Source: Arthrobacter sp. U41 (GTDB taxonomy: Bacteria; Actinomycetota; Actinomycetes; Actinomycetales; Micrococcaceae). Taken from it: a stretch of DNA of 64,000 nucleotides. This document shows positions 8,447 to 17,036 of the stretch, piece by piece. The stretch covers positions 1,054,001 through 1,118,000 of the forward strand of contig NZ_CP015732.1 in NCBI RefSeq assembly GCF_001750145.1, in the 5' to 3' direction. Each line of letters opens with the position of its first letter. Positions within the stretch are counted from its first letter, which is position 1. The position numbers were made by a program, and so were the translations under genes. A model generated the notes under the pieces. It worked only from the letters and a program-made list of their open reading frames with translations. It was not told where the DNA came from and searched no databases.

Positions 8447-9898
8447 ATGACAACCACCCAAGACCAGACCGTAGCCAAGATCCCCCAGCGGGTCATCTGG
8501 CTGGCCGTGGCAGGCGCCGTCGGCGGCTTCCTCTTCGGCTTCGACTCCTCAGTCGTCAACGGCGCCGTCGACGCCATCAAGGACGAGTTCGCGCTCAGCG
8601 AGGCGGTGACCGGCTTCGCGGTGGCCGTGGCCCTCCTCGGCTGTGCGGCGGGCGCCTACCTGGCCGGCAAGGTCGCCGACCGCTACGGCCGCATCCCGGC
8701 CATGAAAATCGGGGCGCTGCTGTTCCTGGTCAGTGCGATCGGAACGGGCTTCGCCTTCAGCGTGTGGGACCTCATCTTCTGGCGCCTCGTCGGCGGCCTG
8801 GGCATCGGCCTGGCCTCCGTGATCGCCCCGGCGTACATCTCCGAGATCTCCCCGCGCCACGTCCGCGGCCGTCTGGCCTCGCTCCAGCAGCTCGCCATCA
8901 CCACAGGTATCTTCGCCGCGCTGCTCTCGGACGCCCTTTTCGCGAACTTCGCCGGCGGTGCCGGCCAGGATCTCTGGTTCGGTCTGGAAGCGTGGCGCTG
9001 GATGTTCATGGTCGCCGCCGTCCCCGCCGTCGTCTACGGCTGGATCGCCTACACCTTGCCCGAGTCACCGCGGTTCCTGGTCTTCCAGGGCAAGGACGAG
9101 GAAGCGCTCACAGTCTTCCAGTCCATCGCCCCGGACGAGGACACCGACCGCCACCTGCGCGACATCAAGAAGGCCATTGAGGAAGACAAAGTCGCGGGCC
9201 AGAAGGGCTCGCTGCGCGGCAAGGCTTTCGGCCTGCAGCCCGTGGTGTGGATCGGCATCATCCTGTCGGTGCTTCAGCAGTTCGTCGGCATCAACGTGAT
9301 CTTCTACTACTCCACCACCCTGTGGAAGGCCGTCGGTTTCCAGGAGCAGGACTCCCTGACGATCTCCGTGGCAACCGCCATCACGAACATCCTCGTGACC
9401 CTCGTGGCGATCGCCCTGGTGGACCGGATCGGCCGCCGGCCCATCATGCTCGCAGGTTCCATCGGCATGGCCGCCTCGCTGGGCACCATGGCGCTGGCCT
9501 TCGGCTCAGCCACCGGCACCGGTGACGCGATTTCGCTGCCGGGCGCGTGGGGCCCGGCAGCCCTGGTTGCCGCCAACGTCTTCGTGATCAGCTTCGGCGC
9601 ATCCTGGGGCCCGCTCGTCTGGGTGCTGCTGGGCGAGATCTTCCCGTCGCGGATCCGCGCCCGCGCACTGGGCCTCGCCGCGGCCGCCCAATGGATCGCC
9701 AACTTCGCCATCACCCTGAGCTTCCCGGTCATGGCGGCGGCCTCCCTGCCCCTGACCTACGCCATGTACGCGATGTTCGCGGCGGCGTCCTTCTTCTTCG
9801 TAAAGTTCAAGGTGCCCGAGACCAACGGGATGTCCCTGGAACACGCCGAGACCCTCTTCGTCCCGAAGGGCTCCGCGAAGGAGCCCGTCAAGGCCTGA
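8447..9898 (+). CDS. Sugar porter family MFS transporter
   Basis: 483 residues, twelve membrane segments. The sugar-porter signatures are all present: FGFDSSVVNGA in helix 1, DRYGRIPAMK in loop 2-3, the loop 6 motif LPESPRFLV, QQFVGINVIFYYS in helix 7, DRIGRRPIML in loop 8-9 and a C-terminal PETNG. It is a proton symporter or facilitator for a monosaccharide such as xylose, glucose or galactose; the exact sugar cannot be fixed. ATG 8447 follows a gaggga ribosome binding site. It stands alone between two palindromic elements. Confidence 0.92.
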   Translation: MTTTQDQTVAKIPQRVIWLAVAGAVGGFLFGFDSSVVNGAVDAIKDEFALSEAVTGFAVAVALLGCAAGAYLAGKVADRYGRIPAMKIGALLFLVSAIGTGFAFSVWDLIFWRLVGGLGIGLASVIAPAYISEISPRHVRGRLASLQQLAITTGIFAALLSDALFANFAGGAGQDLWFGLEAWRWMFMVAAVPAVVYGWIAYTLPESPRFLVFQGKDEEALTVFQSIAPDEDTDRHLRDIKKAIEEDKVAGQKGSLRGKAFGLQPVVWIGIILSVLQQFVGINVIFYYSTTLWKAVGFQEQDSLTISVATAITNILVTLVAIALVDRIGRRPIMLAGSIGMAASLGTMALAFGSATGTGDAISLPGAWGPAALVAANVFVISFGASWGPLVWVLLGEIFPSRIRARALGLAAAAQWIANFAITLSFPVMAAASLPLTYAMYAMFAAASFFFVKFKVPETNGMSLEHAETLFVPKGSAKEPVKA

Positions 9899-9934
9899 GC
9901 CGCGCGCACCGCGGCGCATGCTTCCGCCGCCTCA

Positions 9935-9990
9935 CGAGGTGATGGATGATGCCCATGTTTCCGGGAACATGGGCATGAGCTGTCACCTCG
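9935..9990. repeat. Palindromic intergenic element, copy 2
   Basis: An imperfect inverted repeat: the left arm starts cgaggtgatgg at 9935, the right arm ends ctgtcacctcg at 9990, and gcccatgtt pairs inside. It lies 36 bases after the sugar porter and 13 bases past the stop of the convergent GNAT gene. It could serve as a bidirectional terminator, but there is no U-run. Same family as 10551-10609. Confidence 0.8.
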
Positions 9991-10003
9991 GCGGGCACCG
10001 GGG

Positions 10004-10525
10004 CTAGAGAATGAGCTTCATGCCCTCGTGGCTCGCCGCTAAGCCGAGCCGCTCGTAAAACCGGTGGGCGGCCGTGCGGGACTTGTCCGTGGTGAGCTGC
10101 AGGAGGGAACAGCCGCGGAGCCGCGACTCGTCGATGGCCCATTCCACCATCGCCGCCCCGACGCTCTGGCCGCGCAGCTCGCTGCCCACCCGCACAGCCT
10201 CCAACTGGGCGCGCCATGAACCCCGGCGGGACAGCCCCGGCAGGAAGCTCAGCTGGAAGGTCGCCACCAGGCGGGTACCGGACGCGTCCGCGGTCTCCAG
10301 CTCCCCCACGAGCAGGAGGTGCGCCGGATCGGCGGCGATCGCGGCAAACGCCTTCTCGTAGGGGGCCAGATCGGACGTGTCCTCGCGGCTTGACCCGAGC
10401 TGGTCATCGGCCAGCAGCCGGAGAATGTCGGGCAGATCGGCGCGTTCGGCATGGCGCAAGCGGAAAGTCCCGCCGGCTACGTCGAGGGTCAGCAACGAGG
10501 TCCGGTCACGGGGGTTCGAAGTCAC
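10004..10525 (-). CDS. GNAT family N-acetyltransferase
   Basis: 173 residues. The acetyl-CoA binding motif is recognisable (SELRGQSVGAAMVEWAIDES), followed by the C-terminal GNAT strand-helix (AAHRFYERLGL). The acceptor substrate is unknown. The frame continues upstream to 10597, but that extension is encoded by the palindromic element at 10551-10609, so I use GTG at 10525 (VTSNPRDRTSLL). The gene is bracketed on both sides by copies of that element. Confidence 0.85.
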   Translation of the reverse strand: MTSNPRDRTSLLTLDVAGGTFRLRHAERADLPDILRLLADDQLGSSREDTSDLAPYEKAFAAIAADPAHLLLVGELETADASGTRLVATFQLSFLPGLSRRGSWRAQLEAVRVGSELRGQSVGAAMVEWAIDESRLRGCSLLQLTTDKSRTAAHRFYERLGLAASHEGMKLIL

Positions 10526-10550
10526 CAGTCCAGCTTGCCCTACCGCCCCG

Positions 10551-10609
10551 CCGAGGTGACAGATGATGCCCATGTTTTCCCGAAACATGGGCATCATCTG
10601 TCACCTCGG
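10551..10609. repeat. Palindromic intergenic element, copy 3 (perfect hairpin)
   Basis: Two 27-base arms (10551-10577 and 10583-10609) are exactly complementary, separated by a 5-base loop (tcccg). Outer ends ccgaggtgacag and ctgtcacctcgg match copy 2 at 9935-9990. No protein can plausibly be encoded. A hairpin this long and perfect suggests a mobile palindrome or a structured terminator. Confidence 0.9.
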
Positions 10610-10633
10610 GTGGGGGCCTGCTGAGCACGCAGA

Positions 10634-10671
10634 CGCCGACGCCGGAACTCGGGTGAGTTCCGGCGTCGGCG
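10634..10671 (-). terminator. Probable terminator downstream of mtlD
   Basis: Perfect 17-base stem (10634-10650 with 10655-10671) and a gggt loop, 28 bases past the mtlD stop codon. No U-tract follows on the minus strand, so termination would rest on the stem itself, as is common in actinobacteria. Confidence 0.75.
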
Positions 10672-10698
10672 GCTATGCTTCGGCGATATTGAAACGGA

Positions 10699-11847
10699 CT
10701 AGGCGGCAGCCTTTGCGTCTTCGACCACGGCGACGACGGCCGGGAACAGCGGGTGGTCCGGGGCCAGTCCGGTGATGTTCGCGGTTGCCTCCTCGGCGCT
10801 CGAGGATGCCAGGATCTGTCCAAGCTCCACGGCTTCGGCGTCGGCCGGGTCGTTGAAGCGCAGGGCCGCGGCGATCGCGCCGAGCAGCGCCTCCGGGACG
10901 ATCCCGCGTTCGGCCAGCTCCGCCGCCGGACCGATAAAACGTTCGTGCCGGCTGAGTTTGCGCAACGGCGCCCGACCCACGCGGTTCACGGTGTCCGGCA
11001 GGTGCGGGTTGGTGAAACGCCCCAGAATTTTCTGGACATAGGCTTCCTGCTCGTCACGGTTGAAGCCGTGCTTGGCGACCAGGAGCTCTTTCGTTTCGTC
11101 CAGGACGGCGCGCACATCGGCGGCGACGTCCTGATCGGCCATGGCCTCGGAAATCTTCCCGAGCCCGGCATCAAACCCGAAATACGCCGCCGCGGCATGC
11201 CCGGTGTTCACGGTGAACAGTTTCCGCTCGATATACGGCTCCAGGTTGTCCACGAACGTGGCACCCGGAATGACCGGCGCCGCAGCACCGAACGGCGTCC
11301 GGTCGATAACCCATTCGTAGAACGTCTCGACCGTGACGTCCAGGCCCTGCCCCGCCTCCTGGTTGGGCACGATCCGGTCCACCGCCGTGTTCGCGAAGAC
11401 CGCCTTGTCATCGAGGGATCCCGCAGCCGCGTCCCACTGGGCAAGCACCTCGGACTTCAGGATGTCCGTGGCGTTGATAGCGTTTTCACACGCCATCACC
11501 TGCAGTGGAGCCATTCCTGCGGCCCGGCCGGCGATGCCCTTGGCGATCACGGGCGCCACGAATTTGAGAATGTGCGGCCCGACGGCGGTGGTGACGATGT
11601 CCGCCGTCGCGATCTCCGCGACCACGTCCGCCTCCTGGCTGCTGGAGTTCAGCGCCCGGAAGTTCTCCACCGTCCGGTCAGTGGGGTTCTCGCCCACCTC
11701 GTGGACCCGGTAGCTGTCCGCGGCGGCCAGCTGGGTGATGAGGTCGTCCGCGACATCTGCGAAGACCACCTCATACCCCGCCTCGTGCAGCAGCAGCCCG
11801 ACAAAGCCGCGGCCGATGTTTCCGGCCCCAAAATGAACAGCCTTCAC
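10699..11847 (-). CDS. mtlD: Mannitol-1-phosphate 5-dehydrogenase
   Basis: Oxidises mannitol 1-phosphate to fructose 6-phosphate with NAD. 382 residues, the usual length. The N-terminal Rossmann motif (AVHFGAGNIGRGFVGLLL) and the polyol dehydrogenase core (FTVNTGHAAAAYFGFD, and NPHLPDTVNRVGRAPLRKL) are diagnostic. The GTG start overlaps the mtlA stop by one base (TAGTG), so translation is coupled to the transporter that makes its substrate. A strong hairpin follows. Confidence 0.96.
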   Translation of the reverse strand: MKAVHFGAGNIGRGFVGLLLHEAGYEVVFADVADDLITQLAAADSYRVHEVGENPTDRTVENFRALNSSSQEADVVAEIATADIVTTAVGPHILKFVAPVIAKGIAGRAAGMAPLQVMACENAINATDILKSEVLAQWDAAAGSLDDKAVFANTAVDRIVPNQEAGQGLDVTVETFYEWVIDRTPFGAAAPVIPGATFVDNLEPYIERKLFTVNTGHAAAAYFGFDAGLGKISEAMADQDVAADVRAVLDETKELLVAKHGFNRDEQEAYVQKILGRFTNPHLPDTVNRVGRAPLRKLSRHERFIGPAAELAERGIVPEALLGAIAAALRFNDPADAEAVELGQILASSSAEEATANITGLAPDHPLFPAVVAVVEDAKAAA

Positions 11848-13808
11848 TAGGAATTGACCTTTCCGAACAGGGCCAGGACTTCATCGACGGTGGTGGCCGC
11901 CTCAAGTTGCGCCACCTGCGCCTTGTTCGTGAAGACCTTGGCGATCGAGGACAGGATCTGGAGGTGTTCGTTGTTGATGCCGGCGACGCCGACGACGAAC
12001 TTCACTTCCTTGCCGTTCCAGTCGATGCCGTTGGGGTAGCGCACCACGGAGACCGCAGACTTCATGATGTGGTCCTTGGCAGCGTTGGTGCCGTGCGGGA
12101 TCGCAAGGTAGCTGCCCATGTAGGTGGAGACGGATTCCTCGCGTTCGTGCATGGCGTCCAGGTAACCGGAGTCGACGGCGCCGCGGTCCAGCAGGAGCCG
12201 GCCGGCCTCGTCGATGGCGGCGTCACGGCTGGTCGCCGTGCCGTTGAGGACGACGCTTTCCGCCACGAGGATCCCGGACGGGCCGGCTTCGGCTTCCGGC
12301 TCCGGTTCCGCCACGGCGGTGGCGGCGCCACCGGCTGTGGTCGCAGCTGCGCCGCCGTCGGAAGCATTGCTGCTCCTGACCAGTTCCACGATCTCGTCGT
12401 ACTTCGGCGAGTTCATGAAGTTGTCGACCGAGACGTGCACGGCGCTGGATGTCACGGGCTTGGCCCGCTCGGTCAGGTCCTGGTGCGTGATGACCACGTC
12501 GTAGGTGTCGCTGAGGTTCGCGATCGCCGAGTTCGTGACCTTGACGTCCGGGAAGCCGGCTGCCTTGATCTTGTTCCGAAGCACCGAGGCGCCCATGGCG
12601 CTTGAGCCCATGCCGGCGTCGCAGGCAAAGACGATGTTCTTGACCGGTCCCGCGAGCACGGCGACGCCGCCGGCACCCGCACCGGCGAGGGCGGAGGACA
12701 CGGAGCTCTTCTTACCCTTCATGGTCTCCATCCGGGTGGTGGCTGCGCCGAGCTCATCCTCGTCGGGGGTCTTGCTGGACTTCAGGATCACCGAGGCGAT
12801 CAGGAAGGACACCGTGGCTGCCAGCAGCACCGACAGCGCCACGCCCACGAAGCTGTCCGGCGGGGTCGCGGCAAAGACCGCGATGATGCTGCCCGGGGCA
12901 GCCGGGGAGCGCAGGCCTGCACCGGTCAGGACGAGGGTGAAGATGCCGGTCATGCCGCCGCCGATCGCGGCGAGGATGATGACGGGCTTCATCAGCACGA
13001 ACGGGAAGTAGATTTCGTGGATGCCGCCGACGAACTGGATCAGGGCGGCCCCGGGTGCCGATGCCTTGGCCAGGCCCTTGCCGAAAATCGTGTATGCCAG
13101 CAGGATGCCCACGCCGGGACCGGGGTTGGCTTCGAGCAGGAACAGGATGGACTTGCCCTGGGCGAGCGCCTGCTCCGTTCCCAGCGGTGTCAGGATGCCG
13201 TGGTTGACGGCGTTGTTCAGGAACAACACCTTGGCCGGTTCGATAAAAATGCTGGTGAACGGGAGCAGGCCGTTGGTGACCAGGAATTCGACCACGGAGC
13301 TGGCGCCGTCGCTGAAGGCCTTGACCACCGGGCCGATCACCAGCATGCCGACAATGGCCATGACAGCTGCCACGATGCCCGCGGTGAAGTTGTCGATCAG
13401 CATTTCAAAGCCGGGCTTGACCTTGTTCTCCCAGAGGCTTTCGATCTTCTTCATGATCCACGCCGTCAGCGGCCCCATGATCATGGCGCCGATGAACATC
13501 GGGATGTCCGTTCCGACGATTACGCCCATGGTGGCGGCAGCACCGACGACACCGCCGCGGATGCCGTAGACCATGCGGCCACCGGTGTAGCCGATCAGGA
13601 GCGGGAGGAGGAAGGTGATCATCGGGCCGACCAATTGGGCCAGGTCTGCGTTGGGGGTGAAACCGGCCGGGATGAAGAAGGCGGTGATGATGCCCCAGGC
13701 GATGAACGCGCCGATGTTGGGCATGATCATTCCGGACAGGAACGTCCCGAACTTCTGAACGCCGACCCGCACGCTGGTGCGGGGTTTCGCAACTGTCTCT
13801 GTTGCCAT
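11847..13808 (-). CDS. mtlA: Mannitol-specific PTS enzyme IICBA
   Basis: Takes up mannitol and phosphorylates it to mannitol 1-phosphate. 653 residues with all three domains in one chain: membrane IIC (residues 20-340), IIB with the phospho-accepting cysteine in VFACDAGMGSSAMG (Cys396), a Pro/Ala/Glu linker near residues 485-510, and IIA with the active histidine in YLAIPHGTNAA (about His572). It is first in the mtlA-mtlD pair and follows a TetR gene after 59 bases on the same strand. Phosphate would come from enzyme I (encoded divergently at 14792) through an HPr that is not in the window. Confidence 0.96.
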   Translation of the reverse strand: MATETVAKPRTSVRVGVQKFGTFLSGMIMPNIGAFIAWGIITAFFIPAGFTPNADLAQLVGPMITFLLPLLIGYTGGRMVYGIRGGVVGAAATMGVIVGTDIPMFIGAMIMGPLTAWIMKKIESLWENKVKPGFEMLIDNFTAGIVAAVMAIVGMLVIGPVVKAFSDGASSVVEFLVTNGLLPFTSIFIEPAKVLFLNNAVNHGILTPLGTEQALAQGKSILFLLEANPGPGVGILLAYTIFGKGLAKASAPGAALIQFVGGIHEIYFPFVLMKPVIILAAIGGGMTGIFTLVLTGAGLRSPAAPGSIIAVFAATPPDSFVGVALSVLLAATVSFLIASVILKSSKTPDEDELGAATTRMETMKGKKSSVSSALAGAGAGGVAVLAGPVKNIVFACDAGMGSSAMGASVLRNKIKAAGFPDVKVTNSAIANLSDTYDVVITHQDLTERAKPVTSSAVHVSVDNFMNSPKYDEIVELVRSSNASDGGAAATTAGGAATAVAEPEPEAEAGPSGILVAESVVLNGTATSRDAAIDEAGRLLLDRGAVDSGYLDAMHEREESVSTYMGSYLAIPHGTNAAKDHIMKSAVSVVRYPNGIDWNGKEVKFVVGVAGINNEHLQILSSIAKVFTNKAQVAQLEAATTVDEVLALFGKVNS

Positions 13809-13867
13809 GTGATTTCCTAACCGTCATTCCTGCTGCACCGCAGGATGGTCCGATAATTTCGCGAAAG

Positions 13868-14587
13868 CTAGCTGGTGGAGATCCGGTGGAGCCATTCGAG
13901 GAAGAGCTTGAGTTCCGAACTGGAGAGCTGGTCCGAGTGCGATGCCTGCAGTGCCGCGTTCAAGGCGATCGCCGCTGCAACCACTGACGATTTCCCGGTC
14001 TGTTCAGGGCCGCTGGCCTTGGCCTGGTCCGAGGACACCGCAAAGATCATGGCGTCGCGGGTCATGGCGGACAGCTCGAGGTTGCGCTCGGGCGCCTTTT
14101 CCGTGATCAGCATGAGCGTCACTCCGACGTTGGCGGCCAGGATGCTCCTGGCCGCTTCCCGCGGAGGGACGTTGAGTTGGCCGGCGACGGCGGCCTTGTT
14201 CAGCATTTCCTCCATCAGGCCCTCGGCGTCGGCGACGACGGCCGGGCGGCTCTCCGGGCGGATATTGCCAAACATAACCAAGTACAGTTCCGGCTGCTTG
14301 AGCCCGAACTGCACATGGTTGTCCCACATCCGCCGGATATCTTCCAGCGGCTGCCCGGACGGCGCGAAGTCGCGTTCGCCCGCCACGTACTCCTCAAACC
14401 CCGCCGCGACGACGGCATCAAAGAGCCCTTCCTTGTCACCGAAGTGGTGATAGAGGGTCGGGGCCGTGACTCCGGCCAACTGGGTGATCTGGCGGGTGGA
14501 AACGGCGCCGCCGGCGGAGTTGGCCAGCAACTCAGCGGCGGCACGCAACAGCCGCGTCTTTGGCGGAAGCTGGCCATCGAAACTCAT
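13868..14587 (-). CDS. TetR family regulator upstream of the mannitol operon
   Basis: 239 residues with a typical N-terminal domain (KTRLLRAAAELLANSAGG, then ITQLAGVTAPTLYHHFGDK) and an all-helical ligand domain. It lies between mtlA and the divergent ptsI gene, with a tatagc-aac-gctata palindrome 19 bases before its start, a likely autoregulatory operator. Mannitol PTS genes are more often controlled by MtlR or DeoR/SorC-type proteins, so TetR control would be unusual; control of both mtl and ptsI is inference from position. Confidence 0.87.
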   Translation of the reverse strand: MSFDGQLPPKTRLLRAAAELLANSAGGAVSTRQITQLAGVTAPTLYHHFGDKEGLFDAVVAAGFEEYVAGERDFAPSGQPLEDIRRMWDNHVQFGLKQPELYLVMFGNIRPESRPAVVADAEGLMEEMLNKAAVAGQLNVPPREAARSILAANVGVTLMLITEKAPERNLELSAMTRDAMIFAVSSDQAKASGPEQTGKSSVVAAAIALNAALQASHSDQLSSSELKLFLEWLHRISTS

Positions 14588-14605
14588 AACCGCTACCCTA
14601 GCACC

Positions 14606-14620
14606 TATAGCAACGCTATA
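14606..14620. promoter_or_regulatory. Putative TetR operator
   Basis: tatagc-aac-gctata: perfect 6-base arms around a 3-base centre. It lies in the divergent region between the TetR gene (start 14587) and ptsI (start 14792), close to the TetR start codon. Confidence 0.5.
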
Positions 14621-14791
14621 TGAAGTGCATCACATACAATTTTTTCAGGTACCGGGATCCGCCTGCTGACGTAGCTGTCGGCAGGCCTGCCGGACCGGCC
14701 GGACCGGATTATCCGGCCGGATCGGACGGCGGGCTCCGGCGGTACCTGACTCACCGGCTTACCGGCCCACGGCAGAGAATGAGGACCTTCA

Positions 14792-16477
14792 GTGCAGAAC
14801 TTCCCAGGAGTAGGCGTCAGCCCCGGCCGCATCATCGGAACCATCCGCCAGATGCCCAAACCCGTCAGCGAACCGCCCGCCGGGGAGCAGCTGCCCGCCG
14901 GGGTTGCTGCTGAGGAAGCGACTGCGGCACTGAAAGCGGCGGCGAAGGCTGTCCATGATGAGCTGAAGGCGCGGGCGGCGACGGTCAGCGGCGATGGCAA
15001 GGCCGTCCTCGAGGCCACCGCGCTCATGGCGACGGACACGATGCTCCTGAAGTCGGCGGCCAAACTGATCGGCCGCGGAATGTCCAACCAGCGGGCCATC
15101 TGGGAGGCCGGCGCCTCTGTCTCGGAAATGTTGCACAACCTGGGCGGTTACATGGCGGAGCGCGCCACTGACGTCCTGGACGTCCGGGCACGGATCGTGG
15201 CCGAATTGCGCGGCGTCCCGGCCCCGGGCATTCCTTCCTCCCCCACCCCGTTCATCCTGATCGCCGAGGACCTGGCCCCGGCGGACACCGCCACGCTGGA
15301 TCCGGAGAAGATCCTTGCCCTGCTCACTGCCGGCGGCGGACCGCAGTCCCACACCGCGATCATTGCCCGTTCCCTGGGCCTTCCCGCCGTCGTTGCCGCA
15401 ACCGGCGTCGACCAGCTCCCGGACGGCACGGAGGTTTACGTGGACGGCGCCGCCGGCCTGATCACCGCGGATCCGGACGATTCCCAGCGGGCCGCCGCCG
15501 AACACTGGGCCGCCACCGCCTCGCTGCTGGCGGAGTTTGACGGCACCGGCGCGACGGCGGACGGCCACCTGGTGCCGCTGCTCGCCAATGTCGGCGGGGC
15601 CAAGGACGCCGTGGCGGCCGCGAAGCTCAACGCGCAGGGCGTGGGGCTGTTCCGGACCGAATTCTGCTTCCTGGAACGGGACACCGAGCCCACCGTGGAC
15701 GAACAGGCCGCCGCGTACAAGGGCGTTTTCGACGCCTTCCCGGGCAAGAAGGTGGTGCTCCGGACGCTCGACGCCGGCGCGGACAAGCCGCTGCCCTTCC
15801 TCACCGACGCTACCGAACCCAACCCGGCCCTCGGCGTCCGCGGCTACCGCACCGATTTCACCACGCCGGGTGTGCTGGAACGCCAGCTGCAGGCCATCGC
15901 CCGGGCCGAGCAGGACTCCGGGGCGGACGTCTGGGTGATGGCACCGATGATTTCCACTGCGGAGGAGGCAGCCCGCTTCGCCACCCTGTGCGCCGGGGCC
16001 GGGATCAAGACCCCGGGTGTGATGGTGGAGGTCCCGTCCGCGGCGCTGACCGCCGAGGCCATCCTCCGGGAGGTGGCCTTCGCGAGCCTGGGCACCAACG
16101 ACCTGACCCAGTACGCCATGGCCGCCGACCGGCAGCTCGGCCCGCTCGCTGCCCTGAACACTCCGTGGCAGCCTGCCGTGCTCCGGCTGGTCGGCCTGAC
16201 CGTGGAAGGTTCCGCCGCGGAGGGCCACCACAAACCCGTCGGCGTCTGCGGCGAGGCTGCCGCGGACCCGGCCCTCGCCGTCGTCCTGACCGGGCTGGGC
16301 GTCTCGACGCTGTCCATGACGGCCCGGTCGCTCGCCGCCGTGGCCGCCGTGCTGAAGACCGTCACCCTGGCCGAGGCGCAGGAACTGGCGAAGCTGGCCC
16401 TGTCCGCGCCGAGCGCCACCGAGGCCCGCGCCTGGGTCCGGGCGAAGCTGCCGGTCCTCGAGGAGCTCGGGCTGTAG
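14792..16477 (+). CDS. ptsI: Phosphoenolpyruvate-protein phosphotransferase (PTS enzyme I)
   Basis: First step of the PTS: transfers phosphate from PEP to HPr. 561 residues, normal length. Order: N-terminal HPr-interacting region, the swivelling domain with the active histidine in GGGPQSHTAIIARSLGLP (His187), and a C-terminal PEP-binding barrel with FRTEFCFLERDTEPT, LRTLDAGADKPLPF, GTNDLTQYAMAADR and the catalytic cysteine in PVGVCGEAAAD. GTG start at 14792 with a gagga ribosome binding site. It is divergent from the mannitol locus. No ptsH follows, so HPr must be encoded elsewhere. Confidence 0.95.
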   Translation: MQNFPGVGVSPGRIIGTIRQMPKPVSEPPAGEQLPAGVAAEEATAALKAAAKAVHDELKARAATVSGDGKAVLEATALMATDTMLLKSAAKLIGRGMSNQRAIWEAGASVSEMLHNLGGYMAERATDVLDVRARIVAELRGVPAPGIPSSPTPFILIAEDLAPADTATLDPEKILALLTAGGGPQSHTAIIARSLGLPAVVAATGVDQLPDGTEVYVDGAAGLITADPDDSQRAAAEHWAATASLLAEFDGTGATADGHLVPLLANVGGAKDAVAAAKLNAQGVGLFRTEFCFLERDTEPTVDEQAAAYKGVFDAFPGKKVVLRTLDAGADKPLPFLTDATEPNPALGVRGYRTDFTTPGVLERQLQAIARAEQDSGADVWVMAPMISTAEEAARFATLCAGAGIKTPGVMVEVPSAALTAEAILREVAFASLGTNDLTQYAMAADRQLGPLAALNTPWQPAVLRLVGLTVEGSAAEGHHKPVGVCGEAAADPALAVVLTGLGVSTLSMTARSLAAVAAVLKTVTLAEAQELAKLALSAPSATEARAWVRAKLPVLEELGL

Positions 16478-16520
16478 CGCCGCAGCAGGCAGCGGCGGTG
16501 TGAGGCCGAACGGGGGGCGC

Positions 16521-16526
16521 TAGGAT
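16521..16526 (+). promoter_or_regulatory. Putative -10 box of a leaderless promoter
   Basis: TAGGAT, 7 bases before the ATG at 16534, with no ribosome binding site between. It overlaps an upstream in-frame ATG at 16525, which argues against that start. Confidence 0.5.
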
Positions 16527-16533
16527 GCACTTC

Positions 16534-16962
16534 ATGACACTGATTGCTCCGCGGGTGACGGCCGCCCTTCCGGTTGAGGACGCGCAGAAACTCCAGTACG
16601 CCCTCAGCGGCAGCGACGACATCACCGTGTTCGTCGACGGCACCGTCCACCGGCTGCCGCCGCAGGCACGGGACGCCGTCGTGGACCTGCTGGCGCGCTT
16701 CAGCCGGGGCGAGGCGGTGACGGTCAGCAGCGTCGAGGAAATGCTGACCACGTCACGGGCCGCAGAGCTGGCCGGCATCTCGCACACTTACCTGCGGAAC
16801 ATGACGGACCGCGGCGAAATCCCGGTGGAATACCGGGGCACGCACCGGCGGATCCGGCTCGCCGACATCATGGCCTGGCTGGAGAGGCAGAGGAAGAGGA
16901 AGAACAGTACCGCTGACGGCGCGCCGGATCACGGGGATGACGGTGCCGCCGATGCTTCGTGA
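16534..16962 (+). CDS. Excisionase-family (MerR-like) helix-turn-helix protein
   Basis: 142 residues. The C-terminal half carries the short winged-helix of excisionase/BldC-type proteins (TTSRAAELAGISHTYLRNMT, then RGTHRRIRLADIMAWLERQ). The N-terminal half (residues 1-60) is a separate helical/beta region with no family I recognise. Such proteins are often antitoxin partners of PIN-domain toxins or standalone regulators. No toxin, integrase or attachment site is adjacent, so I call it only a DNA-binding protein. The start is set by the TAGGAT box 7 bases upstream. Confidence 0.75.
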   Translation: MTLIAPRVTAALPVEDAQKLQYALSGSDDITVFVDGTVHRLPPQARDAVVDLLARFSRGEAVTVSSVEEMLTTSRAAELAGISHTYLRNMTDRGEIPVEYRGTHRRIRLADIMAWLERQRKRKNSTADGAPDHGDDGAADAS

Positions 16963-17036
16963 CGGCGTGATAAGGATCAAACAACGATCCCGGCCCTGCG
17001 CGGTAACGCGGAGAAGGCCGGGGCTACGCTTGGATC

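Noticed and set aside
10004..10597. A longer GNAT protein starting MMPMFRENMG
   Set aside because: The extra residues are encoded by the palindromic element at 10551-10609, and GTG 10525 gives a normal family N-terminus.
14789..16231. Long open frame on the minus strand opposite ptsI (and similar long antisense frames opposite ald, the sugar porter and E1-alpha)
   Set aside because: These arise from GC-rich codon use opposite real genes; their translations are Arg/Gly/Pro-rich and show no family signature.
16534..16962. Excisionase as evidence of an integrative element
   Set aside because: No integrase, tRNA or attachment-site repeat is found within several kilobases; the family includes ordinary regulators.
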